In this document: positions 43,841 through 55,551 of the stretch, one piece after another
Layout: each line of letters opens with the position of its first letter
Position numbering within the stretch: position 1 is the stretch's first letter
DNA from: Polyporus tsugae
Taxonomy: Eukaryota; Basidiomycota; Agaricomycetes; Polyporales; Polyporaceae
Direction of reading: 5' to 3'
DNA length: 64,000 bases
NCBI GenBank assembly: GCA_024305745.1
Contig: JAHRBS010000004.1
Location: forward strand, 4,340,001-4,404,000
The notes under the pieces: model-generated
Told to the model about the DNA's origin: nothing
Database searches by the model: none
What the model saw: the letters and a program-made list of their open reading frames with translations, nothing else
Program-made: the position numbers and the translations under genes

Positions 43841-46471
43841 TTAGCGCCAGGTCGTGGTCAGGGTTTGCGAACCGGAGGAGGGAACGGTGTCTGAGCGGTT
43901 CGGGTCAGACTCCCAGACGACCTGTGGCGTGACGCAAAAATGAATTTATGCGCGCGCATCTCAACACCGTGTTGACTTACACTCCCCTCAGTCTCCTTCC
44001 TGATAAACTTGTATTCAAACGATGTCTCGGCAGGAATGCTCACGGAAGCCATCCAAACGGGGTACGATGCCGCGGACAGCGCGATCTGCGAGGGGTTGAT
44101 CATACAACCCGTCAGCGGTCTGAGCTGGCATGAAGTACGCATCTCACGCAAGTGACTCACCGCGCTCGCTGGATCCCAGTTCCCGAGTTGCGCGATGCTG
44201 CCGACAACGAAGATGTTCTAGAACCCTACGTCAGATTTCTATTCTTCTCTTTTAGACAGAACCCAGAGGGATTTTGTGAACGCACCTCGCCGAACGTGGT
44301 TGTGGCGGTCTCGGCGAAGTTTATGACCACATTAGCAGAGCCGCCTTCCGCAGAACCGACACCTATTGCGCCGGTATGGACAGCAATCGAATCGCGAGCA
44401 GCGACGGTAGCGCTGAAGGAACCGCCGGATATGGTGAACCTAAACAATAGCATCACATGTAAGATAACATGACTAGCTGGCGGCTCCTGGTGAAGATGAT
44501 CAACTTACGAGCCTCCGGTGCAGTTACCTCCGGAAGCCGCACCGTGCACGACGTCGCAGTACGATCCATCCGGAAGCAACGTAGAGAACGTTACAGACCA
44601 CGCTGAGTCGGCGTTGTTGATCGCGACGAAGCCGAGAGCACCTGGAGAACATTTCTTCCGTCAACCACTCAATCATTCGCGATGTTCGCAAACCGACTGA
44701 CCCCGTCCGAACGCGATCTGTTGCGACTGAGGCGACACCCAGTTTGTCAGCGCTGTGTCACCGACGTTGTTCCTGAAGCCGACCATGCCCGCGACGGCAG
44801 TCCAGCGATGTTGGCAGAGCCACCCGTTCTCTCCGCCGCTCCCGGAGCACGTGCCGACGCCGCCGTTGGGCGCACCGGCGTCGGTGTTGGTGAAACCGCT
44901 GTAGCTCGAGAGAATGGTGGGTGTGCCATAGGGATGTGCGAGTGAGAAGATCATCGCGGATACGTAGGTATTGGACGGAGAGTTGTTGTTGAGTGAGTTT
45001 CCATTCTAGGGAAGATAGTCAGCTTTCGATGGCAGAATAGCTTATTGGTTCTTTTGCTTACCCTCTCCGTGTCGTGGTTGGTGACGAAGACGTTCGCGCC
45101 GGAGCCATTGACCCAGCCTGTCCTCTGCTTGAGCAAGGTGGTGACATCGCATTACAAAGGTTCCACTGTACCGAGGTTGTCAAAGCTCTGCAGGCTAGAT
45201 ATTCCTCCTCCTGAGAACGCGTTCAACAGTGCTGTAGTGTAACGGAACCTATGTAAAGTCGCCATGAAAAACGCAATTAGAGCAGAAAACCAGGATGCCT
45301 CCAGCACTCACTCCTGGACGTCGCCTTGAGCAGCCAATCGAATCAATGTCAATGTCTCGATTCACGTCTCATTTCGAACGACGAAGACGTACCATTGCCT
45401 GTATACTCATTCGGCGTGATTGGCTCTCCAGCGCCGAAGATAACCTCTTGCGTGATGTACGGCGTGGAGTTCAATTGCGATAGGATAGCAGCAATATCCG
45501 TTGTAGCGATGTCTGTGGCAAGATGTCTCTTCAGCATGAACTTTGGATACGGAGGACTTGAGGAGCCAACGCACGCTTGGCGGCATCGAGACGGAAACCA
45601 TCCGCGCCCAACGACAGCAGATCGTTGCCGTATTCCGCAAGCCGGCCGCGCACGTAATCGGTCTCGGTTGCAAGGCTTCATGGGTTGACGTGGTGCATGT
45701 GCGCAAATAATGGGCCGATAAGGGTTAACGTTGCGAACCATGTACTGAATGATGATGCACCCACTCAGCGAGGTTGTCGAGCTGACACGTCTGTACCTCG
45801 ACGCGGTTGTCGTAGTTTACGATGTCGTCACCGGGCTCCAAGCCGCAGTGATGGAAGTCCTGGTATTGATAAATGCCCGGATAAACGTAATGGGTGTACG
45901 AAGATCCCGCGACGCCTGTGCCGTTGTCTGAGCCCGTCATGTGGTTCCAGATGGTGTCTGCATGTGGGCCGCAAGAAAGAGTGATAAGGTTATTAGTGGC
46001 TATGCCGAAGTGGTATAGCGACCAGGGTGCTCACCAACGATAACGCCCACGCCGGCGTCGTGGCAAGCGGCGATCATGCTCGCGAACTGGCCCCTGTTGC
46101 CGCGCTTAGAGGTGAGGATATAAGAGACGGGTTGATAATCCGTCCACCACTGGTCGCCGGTTACGTGCTCCTGCGGCGGGCTCACTGAGGTGTAGCGGGG
46201 CGAAAATGAGCACAATCGCTGACGTTAGCGATGTTGTGAACGAACCTTGAACGAACCCATAGCCAGCGGCACCGATGAAGTTGGTGCACTCTGCGGCGAC
46301 GCTATCCCAGGTCCACTCAAACATTTGGATAATGATGGTCTTCTCGGTAGACGGCGCACGTCTAGGCAAGGACCTCCTGTTATTCGCACTGGCGAAGAAC
46401 GGACGCCCCTGGGTAGCGACGCAAAGCGCGCCTATAGCGACGAGTGTGGCAAGTGGGGACCAGGTCCACAT
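43841..46471 (-). CDS. Secreted alpha-amylase (GH13) with C-terminal starch-binding domain CBM20
   Basis: Endo-hydrolase of alpha-1,4-glucan. Fourteen exons: 46246-46471, 46035-46184, 45765-45957, 45575-45675, 45393-45512, 45312-45324, 45172-45248, 45062-45117, 44702-45005, 44509-44641, 44286-44439, 44161-44217, 43981-44085, 43841-43921; all phases agree, 589 aa. An N-terminal signal peptide precedes the barrel. It carries [18 protein letters not shown], the nucleophile Asp in GFRLDAAKH (about 219), the general acid Glu in [10 protein letters not shown] (about 246) and the third Asp in TNHDTERN (about 309). The CBM20 at about 494-589 has [14 protein letters not shown] and [11 protein letters not shown]. 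The barrel motifs are those of the Streptomyces-like subfamily (GH13_32 by my recollection) rather than Aspergillus-type amylases. Exon 6 is only 13 nt. An ATG six codons upstream is an alternative start. Confidence 0.92.
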
Positions 46472-46557
46472 TGCAGGTCTTGAAGGCAACCGGAGGGAAA
46501 GGCGAGGAACCGGGGATGGCGGGGTGTTAGATGTTCTGAGGAAACAAGAGTCGGAGA

Positions 46558-46565
46558 CTAATATA
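46558..46565 (-). promoter_or_regulatory. TATA-like element of amylase gene
   Basis: CTATATTA on the minus strand about 90 nt upstream of the ATG; assigned by position and sequence only. Confidence 0.35.
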
Positions 46566-47909
46566 GTCTCGAGGAGATATCCAAAATCGGATGACTGGTG
46601 GTAACTTTATTACAGAACGGTCAGAAAATGGGTACTCGGAAAGGAAGTATTTTCGTGTAGAGTTCCATCATGGCGGGAAGCTCGAATGCGACGTCATCTG
46701 GTCAGAGAGAAGAGCGCTGACACCGGTCCCGGTGCCCCTCGCGCAACGCGAGTCTTCCGTATTCCCGCAGCTGACGTAGGCGCCAGGAGAGAATGGTCCT
46801 GAGACGGACCAATGGAGCCTGGGGATGGTAGCTTTCCTGTGCAAGGTGTGGTTGCGAAGGGATGATCACAAGCGAACCGCCTAAAACTCCGAAGAGGGAT
46901 CAGCATCGATCACCGGACGAGGTTTTAAAGCGTCCGCACCGGAAAACATGCTACGCCGCAAATAACTTAACAACTGTAGCATGTGCTTACGGAGAGCTCT
47001 GGCCACAACCCCCCGAGATCGCGCCAACAGAAATCACACGCGCTTTTCCTCTGGCATGCGCATGCGTGAAGATATGGAGTGTGAGCTTGAAGGCCTCGCA
47101 CGATTCACGGACCACACGTATGTGTGGCAAAGTGCAGCTCTCCCATTTCTGCCATGCCGTTTGTCAGAAAGAACCTACATCTAATGATCATTGGCATACA
47201 CACCGGACCCAAAACGCCAGTTAGCCGAGAGAAAAAGCACTAAACGCAGATAAGAGTGGCCCGTCAGTGCTAATGTTGACACGGAAATGAACGGACACGG
47301 AATCGGACACTCTTACAGACTCTCTGATGCGCTACTGGGAGCTCTTCATCGACCAGAAGACAAATTTTCAACGAGTTCACAGAGGGCTTGATGACTGAGG
47401 TGACCTTGGCATCTCAGAGTACTTCCTTGAACATGACCTGTTAATAAATGCACATACTTAATCTTCCGCGGTTAAATGTCCAGAGTGAATACAACTTACA
47501 AAGACCATTCCCTGATATCCTAGTGTCATAGTAGTCTGCGTTACCTGCCTCCAGGAGACCGAGCCGACAAGACGAGATGATGGTTCTGGTTCAAAGATCT
47601 GAAGCGTTGGGAGGGGATTGAAGTTGGGACGAGGCTGTGCCAAGTAGCTCAGCGCTCAGCGCTCAGCGCGCGCTTATTGTCGAGTTCTCAGACGAGTCTT
47701 TCGACCGCAACGCCACCACCCTCCCCCTGCCCTCCCCCAATCCGTCTGAACAGGGACTTTGCATTCGAGGGGGAAAGTGACTAGGTGGGTATTCCCCCTG
47801 AATGTTGATCGAGACCAGGGGGCAATATTTGCAGAATCTCACCGTCATTCGTTAGTAGTACTACAGTCTACAGTATTATTATTAAGCGAGAGCCGTACAG
47901 AAGGTCATC
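46566..47909. other. Divergent intergenic region, amylase and F-box gene
   Basis: About 1.3 kb between two divergently transcribed genes, so it should hold both promoters. A 7-mer GCTCAGC repeat (GCGCTCAGC...) occurs near 47649-47668. No gene seen. Confidence 0.45.
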
Positions 47910-49615
47910 ATGTCGACTTCTGCCTCGGAGGTGGAACCATTGACGGTGAGTACGGTCGCTTGCATGTTCAATTACCTATCAAACAGGCCATCTCACAGGA
48001 TACACAGGACAACGTCGTTCGCTCTACCGAATTTCCTGTGATACCTGGAGATATTGTAGCGCAAGTGTGCAAGGAGATATTCGCCCGCTCGCCGACCATC
48101 GACCAATGTGACCCATCCTTGATGCGTGGTCCCCACAGCCAATGGTGCGCCGATCTGCGTTTCCGAAAGGGCCTCACCCTCGTGTCGAAGCTCTGGTGGG
48201 AGCCTGCGATACGCGCCCTCTACGAGCACGTCGTCATTCGTCGATTTGGCCAGATTCCCGCTCTCGCCCGCACACTGTCCTCCAAGGACGCCGGGATCGA
48301 CTTTGGTGGCCTAGTACGAAAGATCACTCTGCATCAATGCGCTTTTTTCTGGCCCTGTGTCGACGTCGTGCGCGAGGACCTCCGATCCATCCTCGACCGG
48401 TGCGTCGCCCTCGAGGAGTTCTCATTCCGGCGTCACCCCGAATGTGACGACGCCTTCTCGGAGGAGCACAAGATTTCTTTCCCTCAGTTCGGTATCAATC
48501 CAGTTTGGCTCTTCCCCCAAGTGATCTTTCCTGGCTTGCAGCCTCGTGGCTCTACGACGCTGAGCAAGCTAGACGTGATGACATTGGGCTGCTGGCAAGA
48601 ACCCGTAGCAACTGCTCTCCTTAACCTCATAGCCTCGTCCCCTCGCATCACCACTCTCGCCATACGAAACTTTGACCTCCCTGGCTCCGAGCTCCCAACC
48701 TTGGAATTTCTTGAAGAGCTCTGGGTCGAATTCGATTTAACCAACTTTACTCCCGTGTCTTCTTCCTCACCACGAGCCATCTGGAAGTGGGAGCTCCCCA
48801 GGCTCAAATCCCTCACCATCTTGAATGACGAGGGACTCCCGACCATCCTGGAGAAGCTTGGACGCACCTTGACCTACTTGCATATAGCCTGTGACGTCGC
48901 GTGCTTCGGAGAGGGGTTCGATCGACTATCCCAGCAGTGTCCCCTCCTGGAGCACCTCGTCTTCTACCCGCCGTATGGCTTGGAGGGATGGGCACACACG
49001 CTCTTCCGCGGGTCCGTGGAGCCGTTCCGACGCCTCCGCCATCTCGACCTGTGGTTCAAAGACAAACTGGACCCAAGGCTGTGGCATCCCAGTGCAGCGG
49101 CTTCACAACTCGAGCGCGCTCGGTCGAGCTATGCTCCTGCACTCGAGCGCGTGCGCGGTTTGATCGCGTTCTCGTACATGCCTGTGCATGACGACCTGCC
49201 CAGGATATGCGACCCGTCCATGATCACACGGGCGGACGACACGCGATTCGTCTGTGTTCGCGACGTGTGGATGGTGCAGACGACCTGGTGCGTGCGCCCT
49301 GTCGGGGACTGGTGGTTTGGGGGAGAGATGTGGTTGGAGGACGACTCGGGGGACTATGAGTCGAGCGACTGTGACGACGAGGACGACGAAGACAGGACGT
49401 CGTGCGTATCAGGTGAAGACTCCGGGACCGGGTCGGGGTCTGACCTCGAGGCTGGAGACGATGATGAGGATGAGCAGGCGGCGATCATGGAAGAAAGCAA
49501 AGGAGAGCAGCTTGGCAGAGAGGAGATCCTGGAAGGGTTTCGTCAGAGTCAGGAGGGCTGCTTCCTAGTCGAACAAGTTGAGTCCCATGGTAATGTGGCG
49601 CTGGACGTTTTGTGA
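47910..49615 (+). CDS. F-box/LRR-like protein
   Basis: Two exons, 47910-47945 and 47987-49615; the 41-nt intron (GTGAGT...AACAG) follows a 12-codon first exon (MSTSASEVEPLT), giving 554 aa. The N-terminal part has a divergent F-box-like segment (VIPGDIVAQVCKEIFARSP, then TLVSKLWWEPAIRALYEHVVI). Irregular leucine-rich units follow (ALEEFSF, ITTLAIRNFDL, LPRLKSLTIL, LTYLHIA, LLEHLVF, RLRHLDLWF). The C-terminus is highly acidic (CDDEDDEDR, LEAGDDDEDEQ). An open frame continues upstream to 47759 but uses the intron as coding, so that start is rejected. This is a family distinct from F-box families 1 and 2 here. Probable SCF substrate receptor. Confidence 0.78.
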
Positions 49616-50008
49616 ACTGGAAGTGCAAGACACTCGTGTAGCATGTATGATGGTAGACCGTCCGAGTTTTTCGTCGGGGCACAGGATGACTGTAAATTTA
49701 TGGCCATCAGCGTTGTAGTGTTATAAATTATTACAGAAACAGGGAGCATGGGCCAAATCCCCCCAATAAATGATATCACTGTATGTAGTAGTTGCTCCAG
49801 AACTATTAGCAGTAGTAGTACTGGGGCAATGTCGACCGGGGTGTGGGCGGTGAGGGGAGGTGCATTTCAAGCAAGCGCCCAGAGAGGGCGGCGTGACAGG
49901 CGCGTATGCGTTGCAGTCGCGTTTTTCGTGTGACACATTGTGACGGCCCCGCGTTTGTCGAGGCTCAGGCAATTGGGGGAGGCACGAAACTGTTTTCCGG
50001 ACTTCGAC
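49616..50008. other. Intergenic region between F-box gene and importin
   Basis: About 390 bp holding the F-box gene 3' flank and the importin promoter and leader. A TAGTAG-rich stretch lies at 49786-49820. No gene seen. Confidence 0.45.
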
Positions 50009-53000
50009 ATGGCCTCCTCAGAAATCGCACAATGCTTGTCGGCGACCCTCTCTGCAGACCCAAACACGCGTATATCCGCTGAGCTCAAGCTCAGTCAGCT
50101 CCTCAACTCCCCAGGCTCGTACCCTCCGACCCCCCAAATGGTCCGCATGCACTGACGCCCCCGACGCGTCCCACAGAGGCGGCGTTGGCTTTATCGCACC
50201 TGGTTCTCGCCTCGGAGGCCGATTTGTCTCTCAGACAGATGAGTTCAACGCGTCTTTGTGGTGTCGGACGTCTCTTGATGGCTCGGTTTTCGTCTAGCAC
50301 TCTGCCGCCATCGTCCTGAGGAAGTATGTCACCGAACACTGGTCCATGTTCTTCTCCGCGTACAAGGGCAACGTAACACCATTAGAGGTACGTGTCTTTC
50401 TGGTACCAAGTACTCGTGAAGCCCGAGGTGAAATATGGATGCCATACCTCGTCTGGCTCATTCGGACGGCGGAAAGAGTGTCGGCCTCCAATGCGACACG
50501 GGAGGGGCGGGATGGAAACGGCCCAATTGCCTGAAGGCCTCTCATACGTCGTCTTTCCATATTTCCGGTTCGACTTTCAGGGATTATGCGGTCCCGTTTC
50601 CATCCACAATCCCATCTCCACCGAAATCGCGCGAGAGACGCATATATATGTGCCATAAGTGCACCGCTCATCCTCCACCCTTTGGAAGTGATCTAGGCGT
50701 TGTCTGTCTCTTGCTCTGCCTATTTACTTCTCCAGTTCTATCCCAACATTTGGTTACGAGACTTGGATATCATACGGTTGCTCACGGCAAGAATTCTTGT
50801 GTATAGGTGAAGACGCAGATTCGCCAGGCCGTCTTCCAAGGCTTGTCAGACCCTACCCGCAAAATTAGATCCCTTTGCGTGAGTCATTTTTCGCTTTACA
50901 ATGCCACCCTTAGGGCTGAACGGGCACACAGGCACACGTTCTCTCCCTAATAGCAAACTGCGATTGGCCAGATGAATACCCCGAACTTCTCAATTCTTTG
51001 ATTGGTCTCCTCTCCTCCCCTTCTCCTGACTCCGTACACGGTGCTATGCAAGTTTTCGCTGAGTTTGTCAAGGCCGACCTCTCGGAGGACCAGATACTCC
51101 CTGTACTCCGCCAACTTCTCCCTGTCCTCTTGAATATCCTTGGCGCTCCCGAAGTGCGTACTTTCATCGCAATGGTCAAGGTTGGGAGTATGATGCTGAC
51201 CTCCATCAGCAACACTCCGCCCTCACTCGCTCACGAACTCTATCAGTCTTCTGCCAATGCGTCGAGGCGTTATATATGGTCAAGGACCAATTCCCCGACG
51301 CTGTCAAGGAGGCGACGAACTCCGTCCTCCCAGTTTGGCTTGACGCATTGAAGACGCTATTAAACGTGAATCCATTGCAGGACGTCGAGAATACCCCCAA
51401 CTGGGACGGACTTGCCATCCGCATTCAGGTCTTCAAAGTGCGGCCTCCTCTCTCCTTTCTGTCCGGATGATTGAGTTCGAGCCCTGCATTGTAGACCCTG
51501 AACATCATCCACACCTCGTTCCCCCGCTTGCTCACGCCGCACCTCCATGTCCTCCTCAACGCCGCGATCCATCACCTGTCCGCCTTCTATCCGACGTTCA
51601 ACCACTACTACCTCCAGCAGACAGCTACCATCCCGCATTCAAGCGAGGACGAGACGATTGAGCTTATTCACCTCGTGTGTCCCATGCTTGACTTCGTTGG
51701 AAGAGTCGCGCGGTCGGGTAGGGCGAAGGACTGGTTTGAGGGCGAGAACTTCTCGAATCTCGTCACTTTGGTGTTCAGCTGGGCCCAGATGACGCATGGT
51801 GATGTGGGCACTCATATGCCAGTCCAGAGAACATTCAGCTGAGAGTTTGATCACAGGAAGAGGAATGGGCGGACAATGCGAACGCCTTCGTCGCACAAGA
51901 ATCGGACGACAGCTACTCATATAGTGTTCGCGTGGCCGGCTTCGACCTTCTCAGTGTGACTTCACCCGTCATTTTCTCGATCTTATACTGGCATCCTTAT
52001 ATCCGCATTCCCGCAGGTGTTGCTCGATCGCAGCCCGATCGCCACGATTAAGACCTTACAGGCCACCATCGAACGTGTCGTCGCGCAGTCCCAGCAGCAG
52101 CGGGAATCCGGCAACCAAGACTGGTAATACGTCCTATGTGCATCAATCGCATGCTCGAGAGTTAACAGATGGATGTCGTAGGTGGCGGCCGCTTGAAGCT
52201 GCCCTCGCAGCCGTGGGGTCGCAAGGAGAAGACATGCTTGACGCGATCGACGACGAGATCGACTCAGGACGTGGGAAGCCAATCGACGTCGAGTCCCTCC
52301 TGACGAACGTCGTCCCCAACTACCTGGTCCTCTCCCGTGAGTAGGGACTCTTTTCTGCGTCGGGTCGGTCAGCTCACCGTTCATTGACTGTTCATGACAG
52401 AGTTCCCGTTCCTCCAAGGCCGCGCGTTTGTGTTCGCGAGCCAGTACGCAAAGCTCCTACCCGGACAACTCGCTGTGCAATATCTCGAGGCAGCTATTCA
52501 GGTCCTAGAGGCATCCAAGGCTAGCATTCCTGTCAAGGTCTCCGCGGTGAAGGCTATCCACAAGTGCGTCCCCACCTTGTTGCCACGCCTTCTATCACGT
52601 TTTTGCTGACACATGATAACTGCAGCTTCTGCCAAAACATGGATGACGCTGTTGCGGCACCCCTCGCACCGCGGATCGCGAAGAACATTGGGCCATTCTT
52701 GCCTGTGACGTCCGAGGATACGCTCACGCTTGTACTAGAAACCCTTGTCGCAGTAGTCGAGATTGACGGCGGCAAGTGGATCACCGAGGACCTCGCTCGC
52801 GCGATCGTCGTTGCGTGTCTAGATGTGTGGATGAAGAACAACAGAGGTCAGGCCCAGTTCCCCTTCTCCAAGCTCACTAAGCTTACCTGACGTGGAAGAC
52901 CCAATCTTCATCTCGATCCTGGCAAATGTCCTCGAGTCTCTCGCCAGCTCACCAGCGTACCAGGCAGTCGTGCAGCAGGCGCTGCCTGCGCTGACCAGCG

Positions 53001-54815
53001 CACTCACGACTTCGTCCGACATCGACTCTTATGTCGCGAGTGCCGCATTTGAGCTCGTAGGCGCTCTCGTTGAAGGCGCGCCGCAAACTGGGCTTGGTGA
53101 TGGCTTCTTTGCGATGCTCGCCCCTGCACTGTATGCGAACCTTCGATCGACAGAGGACAGGGATACGATCCAGGTATGGCCTTCCGCTTCGCTACTTCAA
53201 AGGAATCTGTTCTGACTTGACTTGACGCACTGTGCCTGCGGTAACAGAACGGCATCTTGACCCTCACGCTCATCGTCCGCAAGGACATCAGCCAGCTCAT
53301 CGCCTGGTCGGACCCCACGACTGGCCAGTCCGGGCTGGATGGCGTCCTGCAGGTGATTGCGAAGCAGCTCCAGGGCGAGGACGAGTCAGGCGGACTCTTC
53401 ATCGGGGATCTCATCATCCACCTACTCAGGCGTGCGGGCGAGGCGATCTTACCTGTACTGCCTCGGCTGCTGGAGGCGATGGTGCGGAGGATGCGTACGG
53501 CGAAGACGGCGACGTTCTTGCAGGTGGGATCTTCATTCTTGGTAGTGGGACTGGTCGAATGCTGATGCTTGCGATGACAGAGCTTGATCATCCCCTTTGC
53601 GTTCCTGATCCACAACCAACGCGACACGGTCTTGAACCTTCTCGAGGGCATGCAGGTCGACGGCACGCCCGCGCTCGACGTCCTCGTCCGCACATGGTGC
53701 GAGAACGCGGAAACGTTCCAGGGCTTCTGGCCGCCGCGCATCTCCTCCCTCGCGCTCTGCTCGCTATTCGCAAGCGATCGCCCGAGCTTGCAGAACCTGA
53801 TCGTCAAGGGTGACATCATCGTCAAGCCGGAGACGAAGAACGGTGAGTGGTTTATAGGTGACGTGGGACCGGGTTTCTGAAACATGAGCTGGCTTTGGTG
53901 CGGCTACGTCGGACGTTGCGCAGTGATCATGACACGCTCCAGGACTAAGCAAAGTACGGATCATGCTCACAATCTCTAGTTCCATTCCCGTTGAGCTTGT
54001 TCGCTCACTTCACTTACGATTACTCTTTCTAGTCCCGATAGAGTTCACGTCCGTGCCATTCCCAGTCAAGGCACTCAAGCTCCTCTTGCACGACCTGCAG
54101 TCCGGTGGCGAGGCTGCTTCCATGGGTTTCTCGGCCAAGGACGTGTCGGAGGTGGCCTCGGACGACGGGGTACGTCTACATTCTCCCCTTGCGTTTACAT
54201 TCACCTCGCTTTCCTTGGCTTTTTGCGTGCCCCGCGCTCGTCCCGCTCTTTGAGCTTTCCCCTTCTCCTCCATACCATGTCATGCTCCGCCACTCCCGGC
54301 GATCTGACCACACACCTCGCATCCGCCCTTCCGCGGACCATTTGTCCTTGCGCACCTTCACCCTTCACTCTTCGATTTGCTCCTTTTGATGCATGCACCC
54401 TTGCAAAATGTCCATTGCGGCAACTAACGAACGTTTGCGCGGCGTGCATCACAGGACGAGGAGTGGGCCGAGGAGGAGGCGCTCCACCAGGGCCTCAAGG
54501 CAGACGAGTTTGCGTTCCTGTCGGAAATGCTCGGCCCGCGCGGGATGGCGTTCGACAACGACGACGCGCTCGAGGGCAACGACGACGAGGATCTGAAGAA
54601 CGATCCGGTCTCGACGATGGACATGCCGGCATGTGCTGTTTACCTTCTTCGTGGGGTACGGTGTGGAGTGCTGATGCCGCATACACATCCAGGCGCACCT
54701 TTTGGGGTTCTTCAAGGAGTGCGCGGCGCGGAATACGGGCCATTTCTCGGCCGTGGTCGAGCAGCTCGCGCCGGAGGAGATCCAGGTCGTGCAAAAGGCA
54801 GTCGGCCAGCAGTAG
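50009..54815 (+). CDS. KAP114: Importin-9/Kap114-type karyopherin beta
   Basis: Nuclear import receptor (cargoes in yeast include TATA-binding protein and histones) built of HEAT repeats. Nineteen exons: 50009-50114, 50177-50238, 50298-50387, 50807-50878, 50932-51153, 51210-51437, 51495-51798, 51861-51955, 52017-52123, 52182-52336, 52401-52563, 52626-52846, 52899-53173, 53248-53523, 53581-53842, 53924-53953, 54033-54169, 54455-54628, 54693-54815. Every phase agrees and gives 1033 aa, the family size. The N-terminal importin repeat reads AALALSHLVLASEADLSLRQ...VLRKYVTEHW; near the C-terminus come the acidic loop DEEWAEEEALHQ and LGFFKECAARN. Three introns are non-canonical: GC-AG at 50115-50176 and 54629-54692, and an apparent AT-AG at 50239-50297. 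Intron 3 (50388-50806) is 419 nt, unusually long. Confidence 0.9.
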
Positions 54816-55068
54816 AGACTTTGAAGCAATACGGCGCACGTTGGAGTACACGGAAGATATTACGATTTCACGACCATGTAGAGTTCCTTAGTAGGTATAC
54901 AAGCCAAGCGAAGATCCATTGTTGAGTAGCATGATGTGCGGTGCCCATGTATGAGTGAGGCAATATCCGAAAGCTTAAGAGGTGCTCTATAATGGTACAC
55001 GACGAAGTGAAAGCGATAATTAAGCAACAACAATCCACACAGCACGAACCGACACCGAACCCGAGCAC
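54816..55068. other. Short spacer between convergent importin and RS-protein genes
   Basis: About 250 bp holding both 3' ends; no gene. Confidence 0.5.
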
Positions 55069-55520
55069 TCAGAATCCCTCCTTGCCCATGTCCCACTCGC
55101 GCACCGAGCCGCGCTTCTTGTACTTGATGTCCAGCGCGCTTACCTCCCCCTCCTTCTTGTCCTTGTCCTTGTCCCTGTCCCCGTCCCCGCCCTTGCCGAC
55201 GCCCCAGCGCTCCATCGCCTTCTTGTCCTCCTTGTCCTGCCGCCGGAGCCGGATGACCTCGAGCATCGCGTCCCACCCCGCGAACTCGGCGTCGCTGATG
55301 AGGCCCGTCGCGGGGATCGTGGGCGCCGCGAGCGGCGCGACGTCCAGGCGCGGGTCGTACGTCTCCTCAAAGTACTTGTCCATCTTCGACGGCGGGTGCG
55401 ACCCGCGCGTCGGTGGCGAAGACGGCCCGACCGATGGGGAGCGGGATGAGGCGCGTGAGGAAGGGAGGGTGTGGGAGGACGAGGAGCCGCCTTCGGCGCG
55501 GCGCGAGGACCTCTCCGGGG

Positions 55521-55551
<31 letters not shown>

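Noticed and set aside
45312..45675. Apparent frameshift and stop codons in the amylase gene
   Set aside because: Both disappear when introns ending at CCACAG (next to 45512) and GGACAG (next to 45117) are used; the resulting protein matches the family throughout.
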